Of a DNA stretch of 64,000 nucleotides, positions 23,481 through 33,054 are shown piece after piece. Each line of letters opens with the position of its first letter. Position 1 is the first letter of the stretch. Below the pieces are notes generated by a model. It searched no databases and was not told where the DNA came from. It saw only the letters and a program-made list of their open reading frames with translations. The position numbers and the translations under genes were made by a program. Source of the stretch: Acanthosepion pharaonis (lineage: Eukaryota; Mollusca; Cephalopoda; Sepiida; Sepiidae); contig CAHIKZ030004140.1 in NCBI GenBank assembly GCA_903632075.3, positions 1,447,501 through 1,511,500 on the forward strand, given 5' to 3'.

Positions 23481-24010
23481 TGATCTTCTTACTACTATAG
23501 TTATATAATTTCATCTACAATCCATTAAAAATTTCTGAAAGAGCCATTTTATTGAAATTTTTAAGGTTCATGTCATTGCCCTTTTTTGTCGTCTATACCT
23601 TGCTTTGATTCTTTTTCGATTTCCGTCTTTCTGAATATTTTGATCAATAAATAAAAGTTTATTTCATTGATTCCTTTTCTTTGTTGTTGCTCCTAAGAGA
23701 TTATTATTATCCTTTTCTCATTGAGTTTCACACCAGAGTAACAAGTGGTGGCAAATATTGGAGATTAAGTGTCAGCAAGTGCACTCTTCTTCATTGATTT
23801 TAACTCTTCACATGATTGTATAAGTTCAAAAAATATAAAATTAAAAAATCTTACTGCATCTTACAAGGACATGCAGTGAGCACCACAGCTAACCAGCTTC
23901 ATTTATTATTATTATTATATTTTTTGTTTTTGCTTGTGTCATTTTATCATAATTATTTGTGACAAAAAATGACTTGATCTTACATGGTTTCATTTAGATT
24001 GATAAAAGGG
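23480..24010. other. no gene recognised
   Basis: AT-rich DNA. A short ATT run (23904-23919) is present. Confidence 0.5.
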
Positions 24011-24071
24011 GATTTAGATAGACAGATGAACAGACCAACAGACAGATAGATAGATAGATTGATAGACAGAG

Positions 24072-24105
<34 letters not shown>
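24010..24105. repeat. (GATA)n microsatellite
   Basis: GATAGACAGATGAACAGACC start, then about 10 GATA units. Confidence 0.9.
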
Positions 24106-24106
<1 letters not shown>

Positions 24107-24164
24107 GAACATAGCTGGAATATTTATAAATATTTTTTTAGTTTCAGTTATAAAGTAGATTTTA

Positions 24165-24168
24165 TTAC

Positions 24169-24202
<34 letters not shown>

Positions 24203-24203
24203 T
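24165..24203. repeat. (ATT)n tract, TAA target repeat
   Basis: About 12 ATT units on the plus strand, so TAA/AAT on the minus strand. It bounds the 3' end of RLE LINE copy a. Confidence 0.95.
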
Positions 24204-24598
24204 TTATTTTCTTTGATTTCTGGCATTTACACATTTCTTTCTGGGTCCCGCCCAGGGACCTAAGCTTAGAAATGGCATCATGCCACTTTCCACTGACAAA
24301 AAAAAAAAAATTACATAGATAAAGCCCTTCGTAAAGTGTGGGCTGTACTTGTCAGAACAATTTTTTGTATCTCCTTGAGGCATGGACTTCCAGGAATCCC
24401 TTCAATTAGTCTACTGCAATCTTTTCCAACCATTCCTAGGGCTCCAACAGGGATTGTTGATGTTCCCATATGCCACATTTTTGAGATTTCTATTTCAAGG
24501 TCCTTGTATTTTGACAGCTTTTTGAATATCTTCAAAGATACATTGCAGTCAGCAGGGACTGCCATATCAACAAGGAGGCACCGTTTTTGTTTGTGGTC
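24204..24598 (-). mobile_element. RLE LINE, subfamily 1, copy a
   Basis: 5'-truncated 3' end of a non-LTR retrotransposon. The minus-strand frame runs KRCLLVDMAVPADCNVSLKI, then KLSKYKDLEIEISKMW, a GALGMVGKD segment, IPGSPCLKEIQKIVL and TAHTLRRALSM. This is the end of a restriction-like endonuclease and the ORF2 C-terminus. Its RPD motif is cut off by the truncation. A run of 13 T on the coding strand and about 100 nt of 3' UTR (with GACCTAAGCTTAGAAATGGC on the plus strand) precede (TAA)n. At its 5' side it stops at a 4-unit ATT tract shared with copy b. Confidence 0.8.
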
Positions 24599-24945
24599 TT
24601 TATTATTATTATTTCCTTTGATTTCTGTTGTATACACATTTCTTTCTGGGTCCCAACTAGAGACCTAAGTTCAGAAATGATTTCATGACATTTTCCACTG
24701 ATCATTTAAAACAAAACAAAACAAAAAAATCATCTATATTCCCATAATCTGTGTTCAGTATTTTCTGAAAAGATCACATACATTTTGCATAGATAAAACT
24801 CTCTGTAATGTGTAAGCTGTACAGTTTTTTGTATTTCTTTAAGGCATGAGCTACAAGGAATCCTGGAACTTTTTCCAAACAATCCAAGGACTCCAACTAC
24901 AACTAGAATTACTGATGTCCTCATGTGCCACATTATTTTGATACA
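24599..24945 (-). mobile_element. RLE LINE, subfamily 1, copy b
   Basis: Same 3' UTR words as copy a (CATTTCTTTCTGGGTCCCA, GACCTAAGTTCAGAAATG) and the C-terminal part of the ORF (HMRTSVILVVVGVLGLFGK). It is truncated at 24945, where (ATT)n resumes. More diverged than copies a, e and f. Confidence 0.75.
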
Positions 24946-24984
24946 CATTATTATTATTATTATTATTAATGTCATCATCATCAT
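24946..24984. repeat. (ATT)n/(CATCAT)n junction repeat
   Basis: Seven ATT units followed by ATGTCATCATCATCATC, between copies b and c. Confidence 0.85.
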
Positions 24985-25977
24985 CATTCGATTTCTGCTA
25001 TGGACACACTACCTACCAAGTCTGCGGAAAGACCTAAGGCAGGTCGTGGTGTGTTGTTATGGCCACATTTCATGTTAATTTTTTTTTTTTTTTTTTTTTT
25101 TTTATCTCCGATGAAGTTGCTAGCATTACATAGACAAAGTTCTCCTTAGTGTGTGTGCTGTACTTAATAAGACAATTTTCTGTATGTCTCTTAAGCTGGG
25201 GTTTCAGGGGATTCTTTCAATGTGTTGTTTTGTTCCATTTTTTATAATTCCAAGTGCACCTATTACCACTGGTATTATTCTTGTTTTCAATTTCCACATT
25301 TTTTCTATTTCAATTTCCAGGTCTTTGTATTTTGATAGTTTTCAAATTCCTTGGTTGCTATGTTACAATCCGCTGGACAAGCCATATCAATTAGTAGGCA
25401 AGTTTTTTCTTTCTGGTTTTTGACAATAATGTCCGGCCTATTTGCTTCAATTTTTCTGTCTGTGTGGATGGTATAATCCCATAGAATGGTGACATCTTCT
25501 ATTTCTGTAACGGCGCTGGCCGATGTTCATACCAGTGTTTGCTTACACATTTTCCAAAGTGTTTGCACATTGTCAGTGTAAGTATTGCCCCACTCTATCG
25601 TGACGATTTTTTATATTCATTTGGGGCAAGTATAGAACATCCTGAGATTAGATGGTCTATTGTTTCTTGGTATTTGTCACAGAACCTGCATTTTGGATCC
25701 ACATTATTATGTATGATATTTGCCTGAAAATTCCTAGTGAAAAAGACTCTGGTCTTGCGCTGCAAGAATAAAAGCCTTCAGTTTCAGACTTTAATCCAGA
25801 TGCTCGTAACCATCGATGAGTATTAACTTTATCAACATTGGGTTTATTTGCACATTCTGGATATTGGCCATACAGAGGTTTGTCTTGCCAGCATTGTTTC
25901 ATCTGTTCAAGGGCTTTATCCTTGGCTTTCTTTTTCATATCTTTTGCTGCAATAGTTGGTTCTTGGCTTCTGTTTTG
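24985..25977 (-). mobile_element. RLE LINE, subfamily 2, copy c
   Basis: The longest array member, nearly identical to the plus-strand copy at 42007-42888. On the minus strand: a Lys-rich lead (AAKDMKKKAKDKALEQMKQC), KPLYGQYPECANKPNVDKVN, THRWLRASGLKSETEGF, then a one-base insertion that shifts the frame. The shifted frames hold the knuckle CRFCDKYQETIDHLISGC (C-x2-C-x8-H-x4-C), HDRVGQYLHW, EANRPDIIV (intact RPD) and CLLIDMACPADCN with the second acidic residue. The 3' UTR contains a 24-bp homopolymer (25080-25103) and ends at GATTTCTGCTATGGACACAC. The 5' end is truncated into a 19-unit ATT array. Endonuclease of this kind nicks target DNA for target-primed reverse transcription. Confidence 0.85.
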
Positions 25978-26035
<58 letters not shown>

Positions 26036-26040
26036 GCTGC
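25978..26040. repeat. (ATT)n tract with (TGC)n end
   Basis: About 19 ATT units followed by five TGC units. It forms the 5' boundary of copy c. The poly-Tyr, poly-Asn, poly-Leu and poly-Ile frames across it are artefacts. Confidence 0.95.
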
Positions 26041-26059
26041 TGCTGCTGCTTTCATCATT

Positions 26060-26690
26060 ATTATTTTTTATGAATTTGCATATGAATGAAACCAAACAAA
26101 TGGTAGTTGAGATCCAGTCACAGCAAATATCTGCACTGTTCCTGCACATTCCCAAATATTCTTGCCAATTTGAATAATGTCTGAAGAGCAATAGTTCGTC
26201 CTTGGATTTCCTTTTATAAAAACATATTTAAGAGTTTCAGACAGTCACAGTTGTCACATTCTTGTTTTGGAAAAGATTCTGCCTTGCAGTCTGCTGGAAT
26301 GGTAACCTCTCTGATATTTCTTTATATGATAACAGAATTTATCTCTTGACCTGGATTAGGGAATCCATTTGAATTTCAAAGACAAAAATTATCTTTTATT
26401 TTCCTTCACCAGAACTATTTCAAACATGTGTTTATAATATTTCTATATACTGTTAAATCCAAGTCATTTTCAGTTCTCAGTGAATTACCATTCCTACCCA
26501 ATCATGCCTGTTTCTGTATTCATTCTAACACTATATGATTTATTGTTTCATATCTCTCTCTACATATATAATATTTGCTATTTTGATGAGTTCTATCCAT
26601 TTTGGCCTTGATAGAATTTGTTCTAATACACCCATTCTGAGTTGTTTTGATTAAAGAATAATAATTATTATTATTATTTAATTGAATATT
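26060..26690 (-). mobile_element. RLE-type LINE fragment, divergent lineage 2
   Basis: Minus-strand frames encode IKTTQNGCIRTNSIKAKMDRTHQNSKYYICRERYETINHIV around 26530-26650. This is the family's RWLR..DQ and knuckle region, with Cys1 replaced by Tyr and the last Cys lost at a stop. A poorly preserved endonuclease region follows (VTIPADCKAES near 26300 for the .MAVPADCN motif). The 5' side lies at an ATT-rich run (26646-26680). Confidence 0.55.
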
Positions 26691-26699
26691 AATTAAGAA

Positions 26700-27370
26700 A
26701 TTAGAAGCCTTGAAAATCAAGTTGAATTCCATAGATTATTTGGATTAGGAGATTTTAATGTAATTTTACAAACACCCTAAAAACTGATTCATTTTTCTTT
26801 TTTATTTTGTTTTTCATTTTTATTTGTGTCTTTTACTGAAGAATTCTTATTTGTGAGGATAACTTTGAAGAAAACTATTTCTTATTGATTCTATTTTAAT
26901 AAGTAACCTACCCATTTATTAAATATTCATAGTTTCAAGAAAACATTTCACTTGAAATCAAGATAAAAAACTTGTCTCAATATCACAAGCGCATCGAAAT
27001 TGTCAAAAATTATCATTGATTTTCCCTGCTCTGTACAAAAAATATTAGTGACTTTATTTAGTCTTTCAAAAGTTTCAAAATGATTTAGCAACTCTCTTGA
27101 TCCATTAGAAATTTTATTTTTTTTTTTTTATCTCAGCTAACAAGTTTCTCTAATTGGATTCAAGCAAATTTAATCTAATTAATTATTGATTTGATTAATC
27201 AAATTTTTTAAAATAGTTTTTCATCTTCAAGGAAAATGAAACATTATGACACACTTTAATAAACCCTTTTAAAAAGGGAATTATGAAAATATTAAGTAAC
27301 TCAAGAAAATGTAATGGGAATAATTTTAAAGCAGTAAATAAACTTTTTTTTTATTTTGCTCTGTAAGCTT
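26700..27370. other. no gene recognised
   Basis: Very AT-rich DNA, no named element. Confidence 0.5.
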
Positions 27371-27384
27371 GAAATACAATATTA

Positions 27385-27850
27385 TTATTATTATTATATA
27401 TCCTCTCCAACTCCCAAATGTTCTGACCAGGGAATCATATTTCAGCTTATATATATTTATAATATATAATTAATATATATTACATATATATAAATATATA
27501 TATAAATTATATATATATAAAATATATATATATAATTTATATATATAATATATATATATTATTATTATATATCCTCTCCAACTCCCAAATGTTTTGACCA
27601 GGGAATCATATTTCAGCTCCTACCCACATCTTAGAGACACAACACTTTTCCCAGCACATGAGCTGTTACAAGTAGCTCTGCCATCTGCACACTTCAGATA
27701 ATGTTAGGCACCCCCAAGGCATGCTGCATAGCAGAAAGATTCCTGGAAATAGTCTAAGCATGCCAACCAAAATAGGGACAACTTGTGTTGCTGCTTGGTA
27801 TATTTCTCTGATTTGCCCTCCAAGGTCTGCATACCCCTGTATTTTCCTTA
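27385..27850 (-). mobile_element. RLE-type LINE fragment, divergent lineage 3
   Basis: Minus-strand reading gives YADLGGQIREIYQAATQVVP, ILVGMLRLFPGIF, then the counterpart of LLGTAHVLRKVLCL (here broken). The order matches the YKDL.IEI.KMW..KT..IPVV.GALG..TAH.LRR tail of the other copies. A short 3' UTR (CTGACCAGGGAATCATATTTC words on the plus strand) ends in (ATT)n. A second copy of this UTR lies beyond the AT-rich block at 27448-27558. Confidence 0.6.
27448..27558. repeat. AT-palindromic block between duplicated UTR words
   Basis: Consists almost entirely of A and T with internal inverted repeats. Both sides carry TATATCCTCTCCAACTCCCA followed by the same 35 bp (27391-27447 and 27562-27618), a direct duplication of about 57 bp. 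Confidence 0.8.
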
Positions 27851-27926
27851 TTATTGTTATTGTTGTTGTTGTTGTTGTTTTCATTGTCATCATCATCATC
27901 ATCATCATCATTGTTATTATTATTAC

Positions 27927-27966
<40 letters not shown>
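27851..27966. repeat. (TTG)n, (CAT)n and (ATT)n tracts
   Basis: Six TTG units, eight CAT units and about 17 ATT units in series. It bounds copy d on its 3' side. Confidence 0.9.
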
Positions 27967-28193
27967 TCCTTTCATTTCTGGTATATACTAATTTCTTTCA
28001 GGGTTCCATCCAGAAACCTAAGGTCAGAAATGGCTTCATGACACTTTCTGTTGATTATTTTTATAAAAAACCTAAGATCACACATTTTACATCGATAAAG
28101 CTTTTTGAAATGTGTGAGTTGTACTTGTGGGTACAATTTTTTCTATTTCTTTAAAGCATGGGCTACCAGGAATTCCTTCAGTGTGTCTAACTT
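27967..28193 (-). mobile_element. RLE LINE, subfamily 1, copy d (short)
   Basis: 3' UTR plus the last codons only. Shares the words CATTTCTGGTATATAC, TCCAGAAACCTAAGGTCAG and GGCTACCAGGAATTCCTTCA with copies a, e and f. Truncated where ATT repeats resume at 28194. Confidence 0.75.
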
Positions 28194-28207
28194 TTATTAT
28201 TATTATT

Positions 28208-28674
28208 TTCATTTCCTTTGATTTCTGGCATTTACACATTTCTTTCCAGGTCCTGCCCAGGGACCTAAGGTTAGAAATGGCATCATGACACTTTCTACTG
28301 ACAAAAAAAAAAAATTTACATAGATAAAGCCCTTCGTAAAGTGTGGGCTGTACTGGTCAGAACAATTTTTTGTATCTCTTTGAGGCATGGACTTCCAGGA
28401 ATCCCTTTGATTAATATACTGGAATCTTTTCCAACCATTCCTAGGGCTCCAACTACAACAGGGATTGTTGATGTTCCCGTGTGCTACATTTTTGAGATTT
28501 CTATTTCAAGGTCCTTGTATTTTGACTTTTTTTTTTGAATATCTTCAAAGATACATTGCAGTCTGCAGGGACTGCCATATCAATAATGAGGTACTTTTTT
28601 TGTTTGTGGTCTTTAATAACAATGTCAGGGCAGTTGGCTTTGATTGTTCTGTCAGTGTGTATTGTGTCATCCCA
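28208..28674 (-). mobile_element. RLE LINE, subfamily 1, copy e
   Basis: Minus-strand frames encode the endonuclease from about 28665 downward: HTDRTIKANCPDIVIKDHKQ (Arg of RPD changed to Cys), KYLIIDMAVPADCNVSLKIF, a frameshift at a poly-T run, then KDLEIEISKM and GALGMVGKDSS. The 3' UTR and homopolymer are as in copy a. Bounded by ATT tracts at 28193-28207 and 28675-28720. Confidence 0.8.

Positions 28675-28721
<47 letters not shown>
28675..28721. repeat. (ATT)n tract
   Basis: About 15 ATT units between copies e and f. Confidence 0.95.
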
Positions 28722-29310
28722 TTTTTATTTTCTTTGATTTTTGGCGTTTACACATTTCTTTCCGGGTCCCTTAGGACCTAAGGTTAGAAATGGCGTCATG
28801 ACACTTTCCACTGACAAAAAAAAAAAAAAAGATTACATAGATAAAAGCCCTTCGTAAGGTGTGGGCTGTACTTGTCAGAACAATTTTTGTATCTCCTTGA
28901 GGCATGGACTTCCAGGAATCCCTTCAATTAGTCTACTGGAATCTTTTCCAACCAGTCCTAGAGCTCCAACTACAACAGGGATTGTTTATGTTCCCATATG
29001 CCACATTTTCGCGATTTCTATTTCAAGGTCCTTGTACTTTGACAACTTTTTGAATATCTTCAAAGATACATTGCAGTCAGCAGGGACTGCCATATCAATA
29101 AGGAGGCACCGATTTTGTTTGTGGTCTTTAATAACAATATCTGGGCGGTTGACCTTGATTGTTCTGTCAGTGTATATTGTGTGGTCCCATAGAACTGTAA
29201 CAGGTCCTATCTCCGTAACCGGGTCTGGGTGGTGTTCATACCAGTTTCTTTCAGTTTTCTTCCCGTAGAAGTTGCAGATTTTCCAGTGCAGATATTGGCC
29301 CACTCTGTCA
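28722..29310 (-). mobile_element. RLE LINE, subfamily 1, copy f
   Basis: The best-preserved subfamily 1 member, with the endonuclease core in one frame (listed separately). The 3' UTR has a 15-base homopolymer at 28818-28832 and the words GACCTAAGGTTAGAAATGGCG and TTTACACATTTCTTTCCGGG. The 5' truncation falls in (ATT)n at 29311-29345. It lies head-to-tail with d and e, same strand. Confidence 0.85.
28986..29303 (-). pseudogene. LINE endonuclease-domain ORF fragment (105 codons)
   Basis: Uninterrupted frame holding the catalytic core of a restriction-like endonuclease: GQYLHWKICNFYGKK, WYEHHPDP, VLWDHTIYTDRTIKV, then NRPDIVIKDHKQNRCLLID, with 14 residues between the two Asp. This agrees with the known RPD-x12-14-D/E motif of R2/R4-type LINE endonucleases. 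KLSKYKDLEIEIAKMW follows. It ends at a stop after HMGT, where siblings continue to TTIPV.GALG. The preceding knuckle and the reverse transcriptase are absent through 5' truncation, so this is a remnant of a larger ORF2. Confidence 0.7.
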
Positions 29311-29346
29311 TATTATTATTATTATTTTTATTATTATTATTATTAT
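29311..29346. repeat. (ATT)n tract
   Basis: About 11 ATT units, one interrupted. It forms the 5' boundary of copy f. Confidence 0.9.
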
Positions 29347-29349
29347 ATT

Positions 29350-30990
29350 TTCTCCATTCATTTTTCCTCAAGTGAAATGTTTATTTTTTAATTTATTTTC
29401 TTTTATAGAATAATTTAACCTTTATTCTTAAATTTATTTTTTTTATTCCTAAACTATTGATGAAAGAATTAGTGTTATCATTAAAATTATAAGCCAAATT
29501 TCATTTTCATTTAGTATGCTTAAAATGTGTATGTATGTGTTTGTGTGTGTATCTGTGCATTTATATGCATGTGTGTGCATTTGTATGTGTGTGTGTTTGC
29601 ATGCATACATATATAATTAGTCATGCAGAAGATAATTTTTCCAACTATATAATTTGATGCTCATATGGTTGAAATAAACAGGAATTTATCTGAGGATCCA
29701 AATTATTACATTAAAGTTTGCCATTTTGTTTTAGTTGTTTTTTTTTTTTCCTATGCTTCTTTTAAAACCAGGATGATATTTTATCTGACAAATGCAGAAG
29801 ATCTAATAGTTAAATGTATACAGAATGGAATACTAAGTTCAAACTCAGACTAGAAACTGTTTGTATTTACTATATATTAATACCTATGTCCTTCTCCAAT
29901 AATTGTAGGGCATTTGGAGTTCTTTAGAATTGTGAAGTATTCCATTTTGGCATCAGGCTAACAACCTAGCCTTATAAAAATTTTCTTGTTATTGAAACCA
30001 CAGCTGCATGACATGGTGTAATTTCAGCCCAAATGTTACAGAATGAGTCTGCAGGAATGAAAAACATAATATTCCACCAAAACTAAGCTGTTGATTTGTT
30101 ATTCTTGAAAATCCGATCGACTTTTGCATGGGATTTAAGAAAAATTACAGACATTTTTTTTTGTTGAAAAATGTAGTTTGATTTTTAGTCATGATTGCCA
30201 TTTCTACAAATATCTGTGCATACACATACACATACACACACACACGCACACACACATATATATACATATACACATACATTGCACTTTGTTTATATAATTA
30301 GAACTTTAAATCAAGTTATTATCAGTATATTTAATAAAAACAGAAATGATTAAATGAAAATCATATTTTCGCTATTTATATAAGTTCATCTTAAAAATTT
30401 TGCCAAAATTGGTTGCTTAATAGTAAATTTATTGTGAAAAATTGACTAGACTAATGAATCTGATATATTCTAGGTAGAAGGGAAGATATCACTAGCTACA
30501 TTGATAGATATTTTAATCAAATTGAATAAATTAATATTTCAAAATTTTTTCTAGAAGCAGTTGTCCAATGACCCTACTCAGAGAAGACACTTTTAGCAGT
30601 AATCCTATGCTGATATAAAATATAAAAATTTATTCAAAGCTGTCTACTTTAAAATTTCTGATCAATTGAAAAAATATTAATAAAATTTTAACTACTTTTC
30701 TTCTTATTTCTAAAACAAACTTTTTTGTTCTGAACTATGACAAAAAATATCCAGTTTTATCATCTAATTTGAATATCATGACAATACCAAAACCAAGAAC
30801 TAGAAACAAATATTTTGTGAGAAAGCTACAATACAATATTATGCATAAATTATTTAAATTTAATATATATTTGTTTACACACCTAGAAGTTAATTTTGAC
30901 TAATATTGTTTTTTTTTTCTTATTTTGTTGATTTTTATTGAAACTCTCGATCATTCTTATATTTTATTCTGTAACCATTATTTGGACAAA
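29350..30990. other. no gene recognised
   Basis: AT-rich DNA with TG (29525-29600) and CA (30220-30262) microsatellites. No coding signal. Confidence 0.55.
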
Positions 30991-30992
30991 TT

Positions 30993-31167
30993 AAGGTTCT
31001 TCCATATTCCATCACATTTATTCATTTAAGGTCCTTCCATCTTCTGTAACATTTATTCATTTAAGTAACTTCCATGTTTTGTCACATTTATTCATTTAAG
31101 GTCCTTCCATCTTTTGTCACATTTATTCTTTTAATTTCCTTCCATCTTTTGTCACATTTAGTCATTC
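30993..31167 (+). repeat. 35-bp minisatellite, five units
   Basis: Units start at 30993, 31028, 31063, 31098 and 31133, exactly 35 bp apart, based on AAGGTCCTTCCATCTTTTGT followed by CACATTTATTCATTT. Identity between units is high but not perfect. No unique spacers, so not a CRISPR-like array. Confidence 0.9.
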
Positions 31168-31169
31168 AT

Positions 31170-32284
31170 TTTCTTTTACTTTTGACTTTTGCTGTGACAA
31201 GAATATTTCCTGAACATCAGGAGCCCCATTACCCTTCTGCACATTTCTTATAAGTAATATTTGCTTACCTTTGCTTAGTATGGCACAAGACTACAGAAAT
31301 AAGGTGGCTTGTGATATTGAAAACTTACTACACTTCTGAAATGTAAATCACTGAAGTTCAATGATGAACGATCTCAAATGCACGTATTCAGTGTTTTTTA
31401 GACGTAGAACAGGATAAGTTCTTTTGAAAAACCTAAGTAAGCTGCATGAACCATTCTTGTATAAATCATCTGAATATATAGCAACAAAATATCCTTTGTA
31501 ATGCCAGGCTTTAGTCTCTGTGGAAATGGGTCAAAACAAAAACAAACTTACTAAAGTAGAATTTGTTTGCTTTAATGTTTATAGATCTGATTTTTTTCTG
31601 AGGAAATTTTTCCCAAATAACAGGAACATTACCCAAGCATGAATTTTTGTTTTATTTTGGGAAAAAATATTTCTTTATTTCATTCCTGATTATTTTTCTT
31701 TTTTTATTATTTTCTTTCTACCTTGAACAGTAATTTGGGGAAGTGGAAACAATTACACCTGAGGCTTCAAACCTAAGTGTGTTAAGCAGCCATTATTTGT
31801 TGTTTTTTTTGTCTTACCTTAAGCTTCAATTTAAAATGATATTTTCCTCTGCAAACTTGTTGAGCAGCAATATTAGTTGTTTCATTTTTATTTTTGTTTT
31901 AAATTGAGTTTTTGACAAGTTGGAAGCGGTTCCTTCCTTCAAATCTTTGGTACATTTGCTTCCCACTTTTCTAATAGAAATTGGAAATGTCTCCAGGACA
32001 AGAGACTACAATTTTCTATTCTTCTCTTTATAATTTTCCATTGTTTCTAATTTCTTGATTAGCAAATGTAGTTCTAACTGCACACAATCTCTGTCTAAAG
32101 CAAAATTCTGGTTATTAGACGAAAACCTCTTCCTTGTATATAGTATAACCATTTTTCACTTTAGATGTCAGTCAGCCGAAAGCCTGTAGAAAAAAATTAA
32201 AGAGAAGCTATAATTCAGATGTGTTTTCAGTTCTCTATCAATTTAACAAGCCTGGTAGTTGATAATATTCTTTTTCAAATTCAG

Positions 32285-32285
<1 letters not shown>
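31170..32285. other. no gene recognised
   Basis: AT-rich DNA. Nothing named. Confidence 0.5.

Positions 32286-32287
<2 letters not shown>

Positions 32288-32346
<59 letters not shown>
32288..32346. repeat. (TA)n microsatellite
   Basis: About 29 TA units, followed by AT-rich sequence in which ATTGGTTGAT recurs four times (32361-32490). Confidence 0.95.
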
Positions 32347-32347
<1 letters not shown>

Positions 32348-32943
32348 ATTATCTCAAATGATTGGTTGATTACATTGCATTTATAAGAAGATTAGCAGAT
32401 ACAATCAATTCTCAAATATAATTGGTTGATTTAATCTGATCTTAAGTATAATTGGTAGATTATTAGACTTGTTGTAGCTCATTGGTTGATGATGTACTAT
32501 TCATTTAACTTCCTTCAAAATAAATAAACAGCAAATTCTATTTGTCCGACATGTGTCTGACTCCCCTCTAACTCAGGATGATCCCAAGATTGAAAATTGC
32601 CCTTCATCTGGTGCTTGAATATCTGTTTACGAATGAGAAGGGAACAGTTAAAAATTCAAATTTTTAAAAAAATGAAAAAAATTAGTGATTTTAAAAGATT
32701 TTAATTTATATTGAGTTTAAAGTAACAAAAAATTTGTGAATTTAAAAATTTTTTGTTTTAAATTCAGTTTAAAATATCTCCAAAATTTTATGAATTGTGG
32801 AAATTAATTTTATTACTTCAAGATGCCAAGAAATAAGAGTTAAAGTTGAGAGATTACTTGACCTGATGTTTGCAATTTGAAGAACTCACTCAATTGGAGT
32901 TTGTGATTTGAAGAACTGTTTCAGTCTGAATTGGAATTTTGAC

Positions 32944-33051
32944 CCAAATTGGAGTTTTAGCCCAAATTGGAGTTTTGGTCCAAATTGGACTTTTGGTTCA
33001 AATTCGACTTTTGGTCCAAATTCGACTTTTGGTCCAAATTCGACTTTTAGA
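32944..33051 (+). repeat. 18-bp minisatellite, six units
   Basis: Unit CCAAATTCGACTTTTGGT at 32944, 32962, 32980, 32998, 33016 and 33034. Units drift from a GGAG variant to a CGAC variant left to right. Looser copies precede it from about 32880. All three plus frames are open through it because the period is a multiple of three. Confidence 0.9.
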
Positions 33052-33054
33052 CAG

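Noticed and set aside
24336..24668. 110-codon plus-strand frame (and similar ones at 28341, 28861 and 42162-42743)
   Set aside because: Antisense of the RLE LINE endonuclease region. The minus (or, at 42 kb, plus) frame shows the recognised motifs.
25816..26191. Frames with poly-Tyr, poly-Asn, poly-Leu and poly-Ile
   Set aside because: Translations of (ATT)n in different phases, joined to antisense or shifted LINE sequence.
30993..31167. Regularly spaced repeats as a CRISPR-like array
   Set aside because: Units are contiguous without unique spacers, in an animal-type genome; a minisatellite.
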